Assembly (NCBI GenBank): GCA_018985235.1
Contig: JADGIG010000230.1
Coordinates: 1-12,051, forward strand
DNA: 12,051 nt
Direction of reading: 5' to 3'
From: Sanchytrium tribonematis
Lineage: Eukaryota > Sanchytriomycota > Sanchytriomycetes > Sanchytriales > Sanchytriaceae
Part shown: one piece after another, positions 1 through 5,243 of the stretch
How the letters are laid out: each line of letters opens with the position of its first letter
How positions within the stretch are numbered: the first letter of the stretch is position 1
Translations under genes and position numbers: made by a program
Notes under the pieces: model-generated
Databases searched by the model: none
The model's input: only the letters and a program-made list of their open reading frames with translations
What the model was told of the DNA's origin: nothing

Positions 1-582
1 AATAACTTCAAGTTTAAATCCCTGTCTGCTCTGGATTTTCAAGAGTTTCTCCACATCTGGACTGCAGACAAGCAACCTAGATTGCTTGATAAAATCAAAT
101 CTATTGATTATGATGTTTGGTTTAACAGAACTGGCCTCCCTTCCATCGATCCAAAGTTTGCGAGAGACTATTTAGACGAAGTCACGACATTATCCGAGAC
201 TTGGATCAAAGATAAGAATTTTGATGGAATGGACGCCCTTTCTGTTTCTCAAAAAATCTATCTTATGGATTATTTGGTAGAACATGCTCCAGATGTTGAT
301 TTTGTTGAGAAATTAAATGACAAGTACAATTTTATCAGTTTCCCACCTGGGAATTTAGAAATTCAATTTAGATTTATCAAATTGGCACTTAAGCATAAAT
401 ACGAGAAAGTCATTCCGTTGGCTGATACATTTTTGTCTTCACAAGGAAGGATGAAATATGTTCGTCCACTTTATAGAACCTTCAACAAATCATTTCCAGA
501 CTTGGCGAAAGGTACATTTTCAAAATACAAAGGCAGATATCACCCTATTTGTGCTAAATTAGTCGCACAAGATTTGAAATAA
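1..582 (+). CDS. LAP2: LTA4 hydrolase / leucyl aminopeptidase (M1 family), C-terminal part, 5' truncated by window
   Basis: Reading is open from base 1 and ends at TAA 580-582, giving 193 C-terminal residues. This is the helical C-terminal domain of the leukotriene A4 hydrolase/aminopeptidase B-like M1 metallopeptidases. It starts with an FKSLSALDFQEFL segment and has NRTGLPSIDP, the family's loop before the C-terminal domain. SQGRMKYVRPLYR contains the conserved GRMK: its Arg (448-450) and Lys (454-456) match the residues that bind the substrate carboxylate in human LTA4H. The ending (HPICAKLVAQDLK) also matches the family. The zinc site HEXXH and the GGMEN motif lie upstream, outside the window, so activity cannot be judged. 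In yeast the homologue is a cytosolic/nuclear aminopeptidase with some epoxide hydrolase activity. An AATAAA lies 5 bp after the stop. Family assignment is firm; the symbol is by analogy with yeast. Confidence 0.93.
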   Translation, partial: NNFKFKSLSALDFQEFLHIWTADKQPRLLDKIKSIDYDVWFNRTGLPSIDPKFARDYLDEVTTLSETWIKDKNFDGMDALSVSQKIYLMDYLVEHAPDVDFVEKLNDKYNFISFPPGNLEIQFRFIKLALKHKYEKVIPLADTFLSSQGRMKYVRPLYRTFNKSFPDLAKGTFSKYKGRYHPICAKLVAQDLK

Positions 583-587
583 GAGTC

Positions 588-593
588 AATAAA
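588..593 (+). terminator. AATAAA poly(A) signal of the aminopeptidase gene
   Basis: An exact AATAAA lies 5 bp past the aminopeptidase stop, inside the 31-bp gap before the LYR-protein ATG. It is the only obvious 3'-processing element there, so the 3' UTR of one gene and the leader of the next must nearly abut or overlap. The assignment is inferred from position; AATAAA is common by chance in AT-rich DNA. Confidence 0.4.
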
Positions 594-613
594 AATATGA
601 AACAATTTTGAAA

Positions 614-847
614 ATGAATGTTAAGAATTTATACAAGCAGCTCTTATTTATTGGACGTGATTACCCTCAAGGGTACGCGTATTTTCAAAGAACATTAAAG
701 AATGCTTTCTTGAAAAACAAAGATGCGACTGGTACGGAACTTCAAAAATGCATTAGTCAAGCAATTCAATTTGAAAAAGACTTAAAGCTTTATTATAGCG
801 TTAAAAAATATAGAAATATAAAAAATAAATATTACAGTGAAGATTAA
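614..847 (+). CDS. LYR-motif protein, ETFRF1/LYRM5-like (77 aa)
   Basis: A 77-aa Complex1_LYR family protein. It begins NVKNLYKQLLFIGRDYPQG, where the family's L-Y-R/K tripeptide is LYK and is followed by the LLxxGRDYP signature. It continues with a YFQRTLKNAFLKNKD helix and ends with KKYRNIKNKYYSED. This closely follows human LYRM5/ETFRF1, which binds the electron-transfer flavoprotein in the mitochondrial matrix and displaces FAD. LYR proteins work with acyl carrier protein in iron-sulfur and respiratory complex assembly. The ATG at 614 is chosen as start; an in-frame TTG at 608 adds two residues but is not a plausible eukaryotic start. It is followed immediately by the convergent Mcm10-like gene, and the two stops share TTAA at 844-847. 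The presence of this protein implies a respiring mitochondrion with an ETF system. The LYR family is sure; the ETFRF1 subfamily is likely. Confidence 0.85.
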   Translation: MNVKNLYKQLLFIGRDYPQGYAYFQRTLKNAFLKNKDATGTELQKCISQAIQFEKDLKLYYSVKKYRNIKNKYYSED

Positions 848-1623
848 GACTCAAAATCAATTTCCAGCTCATCCTCTGATAATTTTAATTTTTTGGCTAA
901 TTTTGCTTCCACCATTTCTTTCTGTTTTTTGAAAAAGGCTGTCTGTTCTAAAAATGGATTTGTAAAATTTTTGGGTCCAGATTTGGTGCTATGTTTTTTT
1001 ATGATTTTTGCAGTTCTATCATTTTTCTGCGCAATATATTTAAAGAAATCAGAATTTGTCTTTTCTAATAATTCTGGATTCTTTGGCTTTTTTCGTACTT
1101 CCTCAAATTGGTATGCATTACCAGTAGTCTTAACGCTTTGTCTATTATTTTTGCTCTCATTAAGGGATTTTTTGAAATGGAAAGAGCATAGGGTATCTAA
1201 TGTAAGCCTATAGCATTTCGTACATTTCTTATCTTCAATTCGCCCGATATTAATTATTGAATCAGGTTTTTTCACCATTAGATTCTGCTTCCAAATAGCA
1301 CTTTTGAGTAAAATACAGTCACCAGGTGCTAATTTAACTTTTTTATCAAAATTTATAACCTTAATACCCACCCCCATCATATCTGTCAATTCAAATTCAT
1401 TTTCTCTAATAAGTTGCACAACCCCAGTTGTATACCATTGCAAAACTGTCATCCGATTAATAGTCAAAAGCCTTCTCAATGGAATAAATTCTCCACTGAG
1501 AGCAACAGGATTATAGCCTTTTATCATTATTTGCAGTCTTTTGTCAAACACACCATCCGCGGGTTCCATTTGATCATTTTCTACCACCTCACAGGCGTCG
1601 ATCAAGTCTTGAAGATTACTCAT
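844..1623 (-). CDS. MCM10: Mcm10-like replication initiation factor (259 aa, minimal form)
   Basis: A 259-aa protein from ATG 1623 (complement); an upstream in-frame TTG is ignored. Residues about 42-115 resemble the Mcm10 OB-fold core: SGEFIPLRRLLTINR, then the strand QWYTTGVVQL, then ELTDMMGVGIKV and a LAPGDCILLKSAIW stretch matching the family's 'xLRxGDxVxLLNPxIxP'. Next comes a compact zinc-finger candidate C134-x2-C137-x8-C146-x2-H149 (CSFH), corresponding to the family CCCH finger but with shorter spacing. The remaining ~110 residues are basic and lysine-rich. Known Mcm10 binds the CMG helicase, ssDNA and Pol alpha at replication origins. This copy is much shorter than yeast (about 570 aa) or animal Mcm10: it lacks the N-terminal coiled coil and most of the C-terminus. 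It is divergent from a Dpb11-like gene, another replication-initiation factor, which supports the call. I recognised it from pattern, not alignment; another OB/zinc-finger protein is possible. Confidence 0.62.
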   Translation of the reverse strand: MSNLQDLIDACEVVENDQMEPADGVFDKRLQIMIKGYNPVALSGEFIPLRRLLTINRMTVLQWYTTGVVQLIRENEFELTDMMGVGIKVINFDKKVKLAPGDCILLKSAIWKQNLMVKKPDSIINIGRIEDKKCTKCYRLTLDTLCSFHFKKSLNESKNNRQSVKTTGNAYQFEEVRKKPKNPELLEKTNSDFFKYIAQKNDRTAKIIKKHSTKSGPKNFTNPFLEQTAFFKKQKEMVEAKLAKKLKLSEDELEIDFES

Positions 1624-1759
1624 TTTCAAGGAGATTAAAATCAGCCCAAATTATACAAATTTTTAAATTATTAAACGAATCTAGAGGTTCAGAATCCGTA
1701 AGAGCTGATTTTTAAGATTGATTTGGCGATTTTGTCAATACATAAATAATGCCTGAAAC
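1624..1759. promoter_or_regulatory. Shared divergent promoter region, Mcm10-like / Dpb11-like genes
   Basis: These 136 bp separate two divergent start codons and are the longest intergenic gap in the window. The sequence is AT-rich, with a tract ACAAATTTTTAAATTATTAAA near 1654-1674 that could deplete nucleosomes or serve as a TATA-like element. TTTGGCG at 1722-1728 resembles half of an E2F/MBF-type site used for G1/S genes, but it is a single imperfect copy. There is no MluI-type ACGCGT. Coregulation of the two replication genes is plausible but inferred. Confidence 0.45.
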
Positions 1760-1853
1760 ATGGCCTTGCAATTTAATCATGAGCTGCCGCTACAAAGGTG
1801 CACAATTGCTTTTTGCGGAAAAGGAAGACCGGAATGGAGTCTTCTTGCCATAA
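1749..1853 (+). other. Upstream ORF overlapping the start of the BRCT gene (34 codons)
   Basis: ATG at 1749 lies 11 bp before the BRCT gene's ATG (1760), in another frame, and runs 34 codons to TAA 1851-1853. Both ATGs have A at -3. If transcripts start upstream of 1749, scanning ribosomes would meet this ATG first and initiation at 1760 would be reduced. If transcription starts between them, it is irrelevant. Confidence 0.3.
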
Positions 1854-3511
1854 TTTTGGGTGCAAAAGTAACAAATTCCATTTCTATATTTAATTCTCAT
1901 TTGGTTATGTTGGATTATGAAAGAAGTAAAAAAAAGCAATTGGCAAAGAAATTAAAAATACAGGTCTGTGGAACTCAATGGCTGGTGGATTGCTTAGCTA
2001 GAAAAAGGTGCCAACCTATAAACATCAAATTACATGAAGATGATATTTACAAGATTTCCACTTTAAAAGATTTTTCGTTTTATCTTCACAGAAAAGTCTT
2101 GAATTTAGAGGAAATCATATTATATGCCGGTGGGGTTATCAAAAATGACCTATCTGTTAGCTACGAAATTAGTGAAAACCCTTCAGAATCAATATATAAT
2201 GAAAAGTGGATAAAGCTCTGCATTATTCATCAAAAAATTTTAAATCTGCCCATTGAAGCTTTTGAAATAGACGATGGACAGTTTGAAGAGCCTGAAAGAA
2301 AATTTGTTCCCAAAAAGTCGGATTTTGTTGATATTCAAATTGAGGAAGATGAAAATTATGACATCGGACGTGACTTGAACGACATAATTGTATCTCAGTC
2401 CCAGCCGGCACTGGATTTACCTGTTGTCTCTACATTTGAAGAAACAACAATATCGCAAGACTGCACACCCATTCCAAACACTCTGATGAAACCAAGTGGA
2501 ACTGGAATATTTGACTCGTTTGCATTTGTCTTTTGTGGCTTTGAAGCCAATTCTAGGCGGATTTACAGAGCGCATTTGCTTAAAAAGGGTGGGCATTGTT
2601 TTGCAATTTCTGATTTGAAGTGGACAAATCAGAGAGACAATCAAGAAACAAGCCTTCGGACTTTATTAAGATACCTGAGAGATTTAAAATTTAAGTGGGT
2701 TTTGGTTTGGAGCTCAAAGTTGCCATACTCACTAACTACAAAGAAGTTTGTAATGAAATCTACTTCAACCACTACAGTTCAAGTGGTGAACGAGACTTGG
2801 CTAACAGATTCCTTGTCACAAAATATCTGCATGGATTTGGACTCCTTCTCGTATAAGCCTTTTAAGTATGGCTTGCCTTTACCCGAATTTAAAGACAAAA
2901 TTGTAACTGTCACCGGATATGACACAAAATATAGACTCACTCTCAAGAGTCTCATCAAAATACTTGGAGCAACGTACGTAGATAGTTTCACTGATCAGGT
3001 ACATTTTTTGATCGCACCAAAGCCTTATAATGAAAATAATGCCAAAATGGCAGCAGCTACAAAATACAAAATTCAGATAGTAACAAAGGAATGGCTTAAT
3101 CAATGTGCGAATACTGGAAAATTCGTCGAAACCAAGCCATATCTTATTGAACCCCCCATCGTAAAACAGCAAGCCGAACTTAAGATCACAAATCTTCCGC
3201 TTGATAAAATTACTCTGTATATTTCACCGGCTCTGGAAAAGTTCCGCACAATTGCGTCTAATTTAGGCGCAAAATTTGCTGCTCCAGAAAAATCTGATTA
3301 TGTTCTGCTGGAGAGAGATTCAGAATTTGCAGGTGAACATAGTAAAAGTGTATTCTTGGATCCACAATGGGTAATTGCATGTCAGAAAGCTAGGACTGCT
3401 GTTAATGTTGATCCGTTTCGGTGGGAATATAAAGAAATCAAGATCGACTCTGTCATTCCTAAGAAAAGGCAATTCGTGGAACCAATTCTCAATGATATCG
3501 ATTACAAATAA
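1760..3511 (+). CDS. DPB11: Multi-BRCT replication/checkpoint scaffold, Dpb11/Rad4(Cut5)/TopBP1-like (583 aa)
   Basis: 583 aa with BRCT repeats recognised by their TGG-like strand and W-x3-C/S end. BRCT1 ~12-91 (CTIAFCGKG, QWLVDC). BRCT2 ~104-166 is degenerate (W150). BRCT3 ~250-366 has FAFVFCGF and ETWLTDS. BRCT4 ~376-462 is the clearest (DKIVTVTGY, LIKILGATY, KEWLNQC). A fifth BRCT-like unit at ~482-553 has LYISPALEKFRTIASNLGA and PQWVIACQ. An acidic linker at ~171-250 contains SQ/TQ-type sites (VSQSQ, ISQD). This layout of two N-terminal BRCTs, linker and a second BRCT pair is that of Dpb11/Rad4/TopBP1, a scaffold for Sld2/Sld3 loading and Mec1/ATR checkpoint activation in the nucleus. The family members in budding and fission yeast have four BRCTs and are longer (about 650-760 aa). 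Here little remains after residue 553, so a typical ATR-activating tail is not evident. Rtt107/Brc1-type scaffolds are the main alternative. Confidence 0.75.
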   Translation: MALQFNHELPLQRCTIAFCGKGRPEWSLLAIILGAKVTNSISIFNSHLVMLDYERSKKKQLAKKLKIQVCGTQWLVDCLARKRCQPINIKLHEDDIYKISTLKDFSFYLHRKVLNLEEIILYAGGVIKNDLSVSYEISENPSESIYNEKWIKLCIIHQKILNLPIEAFEIDDGQFEEPERKFVPKKSDFVDIQIEEDENYDIGRDLNDIIVSQSQPALDLPVVSTFEETTISQDCTPIPNTLMKPSGTGIFDSFAFVFCGFEANSRRIYRAHLLKKGGHCFAISDLKWTNQRDNQETSLRTLLRYLRDLKFKWVLVWSSKLPYSLTTKKFVMKSTSTTTVQVVNETWLTDSLSQNICMDLDSFSYKPFKYGLPLPEFKDKIVTVTGYDTKYRLTLKSLIKILGATYVDSFTDQVHFLIAPKPYNENNAKMAAATKYKIQIVTKEWLNQCANTGKFVETKPYLIEPPIVKQQAELKITNLPLDKITLYISPALEKFRTIASNLGAKFAAPEKSDYVLLERDSEFAGEHSKSVFLDPQWVIACQKARTAVNVDPFRWEYKEIKIDSVIPKKRQFVEPILNDIDYK

Positions 3512-3512
3512 A
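3507..3512 (+). terminator. AATAAA overlapping the BRCT-gene stop codon
   Basis: The last Lys codon, the TAA stop (3509-3511) and the following A together form AATAAA. The next ATG (HIS1) is only 17 bp further on. If the signal is used, cleavage would fall inside HIS1 coding sequence; if not, the transcript continues through HIS1. Inferred from position. Confidence 0.35.
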
Positions 3513-3528
3513 TTTGTTTCCCCTTCAA

Positions 3529-4392
3529 ATGACTTTCACTTTTCAAGACACCTTGAAAATCGCGGTCCCAAAGAAAGGACGTTTGTATGAGACTTGCATG
3601 GATCTATTAAAGGGTGCTGATATTAAATTCTCAAAAAAGAATCGACTTGACATTGCTTATTGTACAAATTTGCCAATAGCTCTTATATTTTTACCTGCCA
3701 AGGATATTCCAGTGTATGTCGCAGATGGCAGTATTCATTTGGGAATAACCGGAAGTGATATGGTTCTGGAAAGTAGAGTAAAAGTTAAAGAACTACTTAA
3801 GCTTGGCTTTGGGAAGTGTCGCCTTGCAATTCAAATTCCAGAAAACAGCAGATTGGAACTAAAAGATTTAGACGGTAAAAGAATTGTTTCTTCTTTTCCA
3901 AATACTGTACAAGATTATTTTAAGAATGTGTTAAAATTAGATGTGAACTGTAGTTACGTGTCTGGCTCTGTGGAGATAGCTTGTGAACTGGGACTTGCAG
4001 ATGCCGTGTGTGACTTGATAGAAAGTGGAGACACTATGAAAGCAGCCGGCCTAAAGGAACTCCATACTATCCACAATTCAGAGTGTTTATTAATTTCAAA
4101 TCCAAGTTCACCCTTTCAAGATCTAATTAAAACAATCACTGGAAGATTCCAAGGTGTCATTGATGCTAAAAAGTACGTATACTGCACATATAATGTTCCA
4201 AGAACTCATTTACAAGCTGCGAAGAACATTACTCCAGGAAGAAAAGCACCTACAATTGCACCATTAGAAAACGACTCTCATGTCGCGGTGTCTGTTATGA
4301 TCGACCAAGCTAGGCAAGGTGAAATTATGGATAAACTCATTGAAAATCAAGCCACTGACATTCTCATATTTGATATCCACAACTGTAGATGA
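3529..4392 (+). CDS. HIS1: ATP phosphoribosyltransferase, first step of histidine biosynthesis (287 aa)
   Basis: Catalyses ATP + PRPP to N1-(5-phosphoribosyl)-ATP + PPi, the committed and histidine-inhibited step. It is a single-chain HisG of the fused catalytic/regulatory type (family ~290-300 aa). Signs are: N-terminal LKIAVPKKGRLYE (KGRL, residues ~14-20); GITGSDMV, the GxTGxD loop; the PRPP-binding segment SGSVEIACELGLADAVCDL with E149, D158 and D162, then ESGDTMKAAGL; and a C-terminal HisG_C domain from ~205 (KYVYCTYNVP, TPGRKAPTIAPL, ILIFDIHNCR) that binds histidine. ATG 3529 is chosen; an in-frame TTG at 3514 would extend it by five residues. CTG encodes the conserved Leu at 154, showing the standard code. 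The stop is TGA. It begins 17 bp after the BRCT gene, so its promoter must lie in BRCT coding sequence or the pair is cotranscribed. No TGACTCA (Gcn4) site was seen nearby upstream. Confidence 0.97.
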   Translation: MTFTFQDTLKIAVPKKGRLYETCMDLLKGADIKFSKKNRLDIAYCTNLPIALIFLPAKDIPVYVADGSIHLGITGSDMVLESRVKVKELLKLGFGKCRLAIQIPENSRLELKDLDGKRIVSSFPNTVQDYFKNVLKLDVNCSYVSGSVEIACELGLADAVCDLIESGDTMKAAGLKELHTIHNSECLLISNPSSPFQDLIKTITGRFQGVIDAKKYVYCTYNVPRTHLQAAKNITPGRKAPTIAPLENDSHVAVSVMIDQARQGEIMDKLIENQATDILIFDIHNCR

Positions 4393-4580
4393 ATAAATCT
4401 GTAACAATGATTTCCTCTATTCTTGCAACAGATTTAAAAAATTTCTTTCACGTTTGTGGGTCGCCGTTTTTAAACGGAATTGCGTGGGGAAGTTTACTTT
4501 CATATAAAGAGTACATGCAGGGCCAAAGAAAACTAAAATATTTACAAAAGAGGCGAAAGGTGTCTGAACTAGTGGTGTAA
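4389..4580 (+). CDS. Small basic protein of unknown function (63 aa, or 57 aa from second ATG)
   Basis: I do not recognise this protein. Its first ATG (4389) overlaps the HIS1 stop as ATGA and has a poor context (T at -3). The second in-frame ATG (4407, residue 7) has A at -3 and leaves a 14-bp gap, giving 57 aa; it is perhaps the better start. The middle is mildly hydrophobic (FFHVCGSPFLNGIAWGSLL), too weak for a confident membrane helix. The tail is very basic (QGQRKLKYLQKRRK). Together these would fit a small mitochondrial or membrane-associated protein, but that is a guess. AATAAA occurs 12 bp after its TAA (4593-4598). A 64-codon ATG-started ORF lies opposite (4417-4611, minus), so the coding strand is not certain. 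A homology search among compact yeast genomes would settle it. Confidence 0.5.
   Translation: MNKSVTMISSILATDLKNFFHVCGSPFLNGIAWGSLLSYKEYMQGQRKLKYLQKRRKVSELVV
4392..4397 (+). terminator. AATAAA overlapping the HIS1 stop codon
   Basis: The last base of TGA (4390-4392) is the first base of AATAAA. This could signal HIS1 3'-end formation, which would then occur within the small ORF that follows. Positional inference only. Confidence 0.35.
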
Positions 4581-4688
4581 TGCAGCGAATTAAATAAATC
4601 ACATTGGACATAGAGCTCTGACAAATAAGAAGCAGAAAGTGCTATGAGCTTTGAGTCCTATTGTAGATAAAGTTTATTTTTTCAAACA
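4581..4688 (+). promoter_or_regulatory. Intergenic leader/promoter of the 180-aa membrane protein gene
   Basis: 108 bp between the small ORF and the next ATG. It holds AATAAA at 4593-4598, likely a 3' signal of the upstream unit; a short upstream ORF at 4644-4670; and an A/T tract AAAGTTTATTTTTTCAAACA just before the start codon. No clear TATA box. Confidence 0.4.
4644..4670 (+). other. Short upstream ORF (MSFESYCR) before the membrane-protein gene
   Basis: ATG 4644 to TAA 4668-4670 encodes eight residues in the same frame as the gene that starts 18 bp later. If it lies on the transcript it could reduce or regulate initiation at 4689. Its stop also shows that the main ORF cannot extend upstream in this frame. 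Confidence 0.25.
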
Positions 4689-5231
4689 ATGCAGTTCTCA
4701 AATCATAGATTTCTTTCAATCAAACAAATCTTGTGCTATTACGGCGCATTTTTTGAGCCTACGACGCACTGTGAACCTCCAGCAACCTCAAGTTTAGTAA
4801 TATACTATACTGAAAAGCCAGCCTATAGTGGATTGTCTGCACCTTTTTCTTTAGACGATTTTCTATCAGAAACTAAAAAATTGGCTAACAAACACAATGT
4901 GAAAGTATATCAAGATCAATCTCTTACTCACAACAAGTTTGAATCTTCGAAGCAAATTCAATTTCGCAAACTGCAAGACAATGAAATTTCGCCAGCTAAC
5001 GCAATCGTACTTAGCCCTTCACCAACTAGACTTCACAAAAGAGATTCCAATAACAATGGAACTAATAACAGTACTAATGACCAAACAACAGATATATCAT
5101 CTGATTTTTCCATTTTTATATTTACGGTTTTTGGACTTATCATTGCAATCGTGCTATCAGTTCAGCTAATTGCAACTGCAGCACCGCCTATTATAGGTCA
5201 GTCAAGTGGTGGTAGATTAAAAAGTGAGTAA
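4689..5231 (+). CDS. Single-pass membrane protein of unknown function (180 aa)
   Basis: Not recognised. One strong membrane segment at ~140-165 (FSIFIFTVFGLIIAIVLSVQL) is followed by a 15-residue polar tail. Before it sits an Asn/Thr-rich stretch (~120-132) with three N-glycosylation sequons (N123, N126, N127) and a dibasic KR (117-118) of the Kex2/furin type. These fit the lumenal stalk of a type I secretory-pathway protein, as in V-ATPase accessory proteins (Ac45/Voa1, ATP6AP2), which I mention only as a possibility. Against this, the N-terminus has only a weak hydrophobic stretch (IKQILCYYGAFF, ~11-22) and no typical signal peptide. A tail-anchored topology, which would put the sequons in the cytosol, is therefore the main alternative, or a missed upstream exon. 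The gene is convergent with BRR2; the stops are 7 bp apart. Confidence 0.7.
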   Translation: MQFSNHRFLSIKQILCYYGAFFEPTTHCEPPATSSLVIYYTEKPAYSGLSAPFSLDDFLSETKKLANKHNVKVYQDQSLTHNKFESSKQIQFRKLQDNEISPANAIVLSPSPTRLHKRDSNNNGTNNSTNDQTTDISSDFSIFIFTVFGLIIAIVLSVQLIATAAPPIIGQSSGGRLKSE

Positions 5232-5237
5232 ATGATT

Positions 5238-5243
5238 TTTATT
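5238..5243 (-). terminator. AATAAA overlapping the BRR2 stop codon (complement)
   Basis: TTTATT on the plus strand reads AATAAA on the minus strand and contains the BRR2 TAA stop (5241-5239). Only 7 bp separate this stop from that of the convergent membrane-protein gene, so both 3' ends must overlap. Positional inference. Confidence 0.35.

Noticed and set aside
893-1213. 106-codon plus-strand ORF inside the Mcm10-like gene
   Set aside because: Antisense to a gene with recognisable domain signals; the cysteine/phenylalanine-rich product is typical of the complement of lysine- and glutamate-rich coding sequence.
2879-3172. 97-codon minus-strand ORF inside the BRCT gene
   Set aside because: Lies wholly under BRCT4, which has clear family motifs on the plus strand; no recognisable protein features.
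4401-4431. GTAACA...CAACAG as a tiny intron after HIS1
   Set aside because: About 31 nt with no branch-point-like sequence; shorter than normal fungal introns, and the ORF is open without splicing.
4464-4477. Inverted repeat CCGTTTTTAAACGG
   Set aside because: A 6-bp stem with a 2-base centre inside a probable ORF; too short to call a terminator or binding site.
4417-4611. 64-codon minus-strand ORF opposite the small basic ORF
   Set aside because: The plus-strand frame has a plausible start context and a downstream AATAAA, while this one would be antisense to the gap. Not fully excluded; kept as a finding.
5223-5232. AGTGAGTAA at the end of the membrane-protein gene as a 5' splice site
   Set aside because: It matches a splice donor, but the convergent BRR2 gene begins 7 bp after the stop, leaving no room for a further exon unless it lay within BRR2 antisense.
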